Positions 59,899 to 64,000 of a DNA stretch of 64,000 nucleotides are shown piece after piece; the first letter of the stretch is position 1, and each line of letters begins with the position of its first letter. This DNA comes from Otis tarda (taxonomy: Eukaryota; Chordata; Aves; Otidiformes; Otididae), in the NCBI GenBank assembly GCA_026413225.1, contig CM048552.1, positions 210,007,553-210,071,552 on the forward strand, given 5' to 3'. The notes beneath the pieces were generated by a model. It worked only from the letters and a program-made list of their open reading frames with translations, did not search any database and was not told where the DNA came from. Both the position numbers and the translations under genes were made by a program.

Positions 59899-62800
59899 GT
59901 GCAATATCTGACTGCATGTTCATGGTATCTGTTTGTATGATAAACCTTGTTACTGATGGTCTTGGATGGCTGGCCATGGAGTGCAGGGCTGTAGGTTTGC
60001 AGAGGCTGTAGCGGTGATCGCCAGCTGAGCCTTTGCTGCTTTCTGTAGCGAGCAATCTGTGAGAGGTTGCTTAAAGCTCCTTGAGCTCCTGTGGAGAGGC
60101 CTATCCTTGTTTCATTTCATTTAGAGGAAGGTAGTCTTGCCACCTTAGAAGGAGACAATAAAAATGAGCAAAAGTATTTGAGAAGAAGAAAAATTGCCCA
60201 CAGAAGCAGTAATGTTTGTCACGGATCGAACATTCTTACACTAGTCCTGCATAATGCATGGCAATACTGCAACACCTCTGTGCAGGAGTTTGCAGGTTTA
60301 CACCTCAAAAAGTGGATCAAGACAAGCCTGTTGGTTTCTAGCATGCTTATCAGACTTAAACTTCAGTAGGTGCAAGCATATCAAGTTTGAAGGCTGCCTT
60401 TGTGGCTGTACTTTAATTACTTTATTTACATATTGTACATTTATAACCTAATTATGATTCAAAGCTCTGCACTGCTAGGTCCTTCATGAACCTAAAGCGA
60501 AAACATGACCCATGATACAAAAGATTTATGTAAACCAAGATATGACTGAAAACTACAGTCAACAGGAACAGTACAGCTGGTCAGCCTAACAGGTATTCGT
60601 GTCAGTACTCCAGTGGTCCAATCATTACAATGATTTTCAGGAGAAGAAGGTGAAGGAGTGATCACAGTGAAGATGACAAAATGCGTTTATAGGTATTTGT
60701 AAGTATTTTTAACCTGCACTATTCATAAAAAATTGATCCTACTCCACAACTAATTAAAGCTAGAATGCTATCTAAAGGATACTACTTTTTTTTTTTTTAA
60801 AGGAAAGTATATAAAATAAACAAAAGTATATAAACACTTATACAACCTCCAATGGTTTCTTCCAACCTGAATTGTGCTGTGATTTTTAATGTATTTCTTT
60901 GTGTACAAAAACACAGAGATCTTAAGTGATCTTAGATTCATGTGTCAGTCCCAGCTAGAAAAATGAGTACTTCATTGTAGGCACCAGCACTTTAAAATGG
61001 AGTTCCAAACAATGGAGCATTTTCTTCTCTGTGATTACTCTTCTTTGCCTGAGTCAGCTCCCATCAGATCTTCACAGATGGTCTGTTTTTCTTCAAAGAC
61101 TGATGGTCTTGGTATAAGATCTGTCCCTGAAAGATCTTCTCATTCTGAATGTTTTGCTGATGGGTGGGTGATGAGCTTTTTGTGTTAAAATATCAGCCAA
61201 AATATTAGTTTATCCCAATAATGTTTAACATGGTCTTGACATTTTTCCCTTACTGAAGATGTTGATTCTATTCAGAACTTCATCAACAAGAAATATGATA
61301 ATCAACCTGCTAAGAATATTAATTGTATTAGATAGATTAGTCTAAACAGTGTATCATTTCTCTTTAGATGAAAGTGAAAATCTTTTTTGTTCCCATTTAC
61401 TGAACTAATTTTTGATTTATACCAGACTAATTTTTACTATTTCACTGGATTTTTTCCTGGCTAATATTGATGTAAATGAGAGCAGGGCCATCTTCTACCA
61501 TCAAGGACTGAACATAACCGTCATTAGTTGCTGTTTCATCAGGCAACTGATAACATACCCTTCAGCTAAGAATAGCTATGTCTCTTTGAACCACTCTAAT
61601 GCAATTACGAAGAGGAGAAGAGCTGTAAAAGTGGGTTGAAATACATTTGGAAGTGATGAAGTTCTTTGAGTAGTACACATGAATGAGACGTAAATGATGA
61701 CACTTCAGAAACTAGCAATGTTTAGGCTTTTCACAGTCAACACAGGATTGCAAGAATTACATGTTTTTATTTTTTTATCTGCTCTCCTGTCAGAAAAAGA
61801 TTATACTTACAACAATTTGTGAGTCTATATTAAAGAACACCAATCATCAATAAAAATCACACTTCTGTTTGAAGTTTTTTCACCTTTTAATTTTACCATG
61901 AAAGTTGTATTGTGAAAGTTGTAAGGAGATTGGAGGTAAGACAATTCTGCCACTTTTTAAGCTTTTTTTTTTTTTTTAGTGTTCACAGCTGACAGTGCAC
62001 TGGGGTTAGGCCATTCTTTTTTATCTCCTGTTGACTCAGCTTCCAGTTCCACTCATGTGGGTCACATGTGGGTCAGCCTTCAGCCTACCATAAGGGAGGA
62101 GAAAAAATAAGACCAAGAAAGGAAACAACAACTCTACAGATTTAAAATTTTGTAGAGAAATTAATGTAAAATTTGACTTGGAACTACTTTGACACCATTT
62201 ATACAAACTGATTCAATTTCATGTTGGTAGTATCATTATAAAATGAATTATTTTCTCCACTTGATGCAAGTAAATTTGATTTTACTAAATCTGATATGGC
62301 ATTCAGGTAAAATCAATGATGCAAGTCTATCACTTGCTGTATGTTGAGACTGGACTTCAGTATAGAAGAGATCCATATTCCAGATATTCCCATGATTTGA
62401 CTTACTTGAAAAATGCATTTTTACTGTTTATTTTAAGATTCTTTCCCAAAATGGAATTATTCCTCTTGTTGAGTTCTTCAGGCATTGAAATTAGCACAGG
62501 TTTCTCTGTGGGATTTTACGGGCACACAATCAATTCCTCATTTAACAGTGCTGTTGTACATGGTCTGCATTAATAAGTTGCCACTGGTGTTAGTCTAGAA
62601 ACTTTATGAATTGCCTCCACAGTGCCATCTTGATCTTCAGGATGTGTGGATGGTTGAAATCACACATGAATATGAGCTTCTGCTAGTTTGCAGAAAGTCT
62701 CATATGCTACTTACCCTTGTCTACACAGTCTGTAACACAACCTCTCTCTTCCCCAATTTTTAAAAATTTTGTTTCCTCTACCATAGAATGAAATATTTGG

Positions 62801-64000
62801 TTCAATCTGAAACATATTTTTTTTTTAGTCTGTAGAAAATTCAAAGTCTTGGTTTGGATTGAACTAAAATAAAACTGTAATTTGAATTTGTTTGATTATA
62901 TCACTTTTTGCTTTTGCCACTTAATTGGAAAAAATAGTTATTCACTTAATTCTAGTCTCAGTAACAGTGGAAGTTCTAGACAAGTTAAACTTCAAATTAA
63001 ACTGGTCAATTGACACTAAATGAAGTTACTGTGTTTATTGTGGCATTTCTTGTAAGTACGGTGGGATTTGCATCACCTTATTTCAACCATCTAAAATTTA
63101 AATGAATAATCTAAAAAGTAGGCTAGGCTACTGTAAGTGACTGGGCTCTTTCTATAGTCAAATGAGAAAAGGATGCTGCAGAGGGTACATTATCTCTTAA
63201 AGTAGGAAGAATTAATCACCATCTAGAAGCACCTGTTTCTCTCTGCTGACTATGGAGAGAGAAAAATCAGCTTAGACTAGATGGCTAATTTCCATTGTCA
63301 CTTCAGGCAATGTGACTTCATCCTTAGCATCTCTAGTGCCTTGGGAGAATTTTTTTTATTGAGAGTCTTGTGTAATATGTCAATTATTTAATGAGATTAA
63401 AACAAACTACTTAAAGATTTTAACTTTTATTTTTGGTATTTTTGGTATTTTGGATTTGAATGCATGTACTTTAGTTTAGCATTCCACTGAGGTTGAAATC
63501 CTGACCTCTGTACTGCCAAAAGCCATGCTGGAATGATGTATTCCATCCCAATAAAGAGTTTAAAATGCTCCCTGTTTAAAAATTTAAATATTTCTTCTGT
63601 TTAAATCTTGTTTCATATTTTAATAATGACCTGAATAATTTAACGGCATTTGGACTAAATAAAAACCTACATGACATGTTTTCTCCTTTGCTATTTGAGA
63701 CACTGCTATGCAAAATAATGTCTGTGCAGACGAACAAAGGTCTCCCCTGTGACCTGTGTGGATAATTTTAACCATAATACATTTGCTTCTGCAGACACCT
63801 TAATGGCTGAGGACAGAACTAGTACGAAGGTTTGTCTCAGTAAGACTGATATTCTGTGCAATTGTGTTAGTACTGTTAATTCGTTCATGTTATACTGCTA
63901 CAGAAATCATGTTTTGGGGTGGGAGATGGGGAGGATGTACAGAGCGATGGATGAGTTTCCTGTCTGGTTTGTAGATATGCTCTTGTAAAGCCTCCTGGGA

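Larger units (their letters stand above)
54102..64000. other. Unique non-coding sequence, no gene seen
   Basis: About 9.9 kb of AT-rich DNA. The longest non-repeat frame in the window lies here (57048-57512, reverse, 154 codons), but its translation shows no domain, signal peptide or family resemblance. AT-rich and T-run repeats are present (58251-58273, 59876-59898, T runs near 60786 and 61962). I see no exon, RNA gene or transposon in it. Confidence 0.55.

Noticed and set aside
1..64000. CRISPR array, operon, phage or bacterial defence system
   Set aside because: There is no regularly spaced repeat array, no clustered co-directional long ORFs and no ribosome-binding-site pattern. The repeat content is vertebrate, specifically avian.

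Overview
The window looks like nuclear DNA from a bird, about 40% GC by eye, with no protein-coding gene I can support. The identification rests on many fragments of the avian CR1 LINE, recognised by tails of repeated ATTCTATG (reverse strand: AATCATAG), the conserved 3' block and relics of the CR1 ORF2 C-terminus, and on LTRs of types familiar from bird endogenous retroviruses. I cannot name the species. There are no bacterial or phage gene arrays, no CRISPR array, no operons and no tRNA or rRNA that I can see. Nearly all open frames are short chance ORFs in AT-rich DNA or frames running through CR1.

Layout. 1-2273: unique AT-rich sequence. 2274-3469: two CR1 copies with 5' sides facing each other around a GC-rich island, forming an inverted repeat. 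3470-22002: unique sequence with one CR1 (14556-14942), small repeats and several stretches that read like conserved non-coding DNA. 22003-22676: the best-preserved CR1, with an uninterrupted 170-residue ORF2 C-terminal relic. 22677-39000: mostly unique, with a short CR1 tail at 24264, an internally deleted CR1 at 29123-29656, a 52-bp CR1 scrap at 31660 and a few simple repeats. 39001-41522: a CR1 tail, then a nested LTR-retroelement complex (degenerate 5' LTR, primer-binding-site-like and polypurine-tract-like sequences, and a 3' LTR split by about 1.1 kb that includes a separate 384-bp LTR). 41523-48369: an ancient CR1/L3-like relic, two more CR1 pieces, a perfect 10-bp stem-loop and a 528-bp solo LTR. 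48370-64000: unique sequence, including two octamer-bearing regulatory-looking stretches and two CR1 tails.

Interpretation. The window is a gene desert or the inside of a very large intron; it cannot say which. No genes work together here. The layers are decayed transposons of several ages on a unique background that may hold developmental enhancers. I found no convincing undescribed system. The observations most worth checking are the nested LTR locus, the inverted CR1 pair with its GC-rich centre, the deleted CR1, and the octamer/homeodomain-core segments at 48520-48760 and 50330-50740. Repeat assignments come from memory of avian families; no database was searched.
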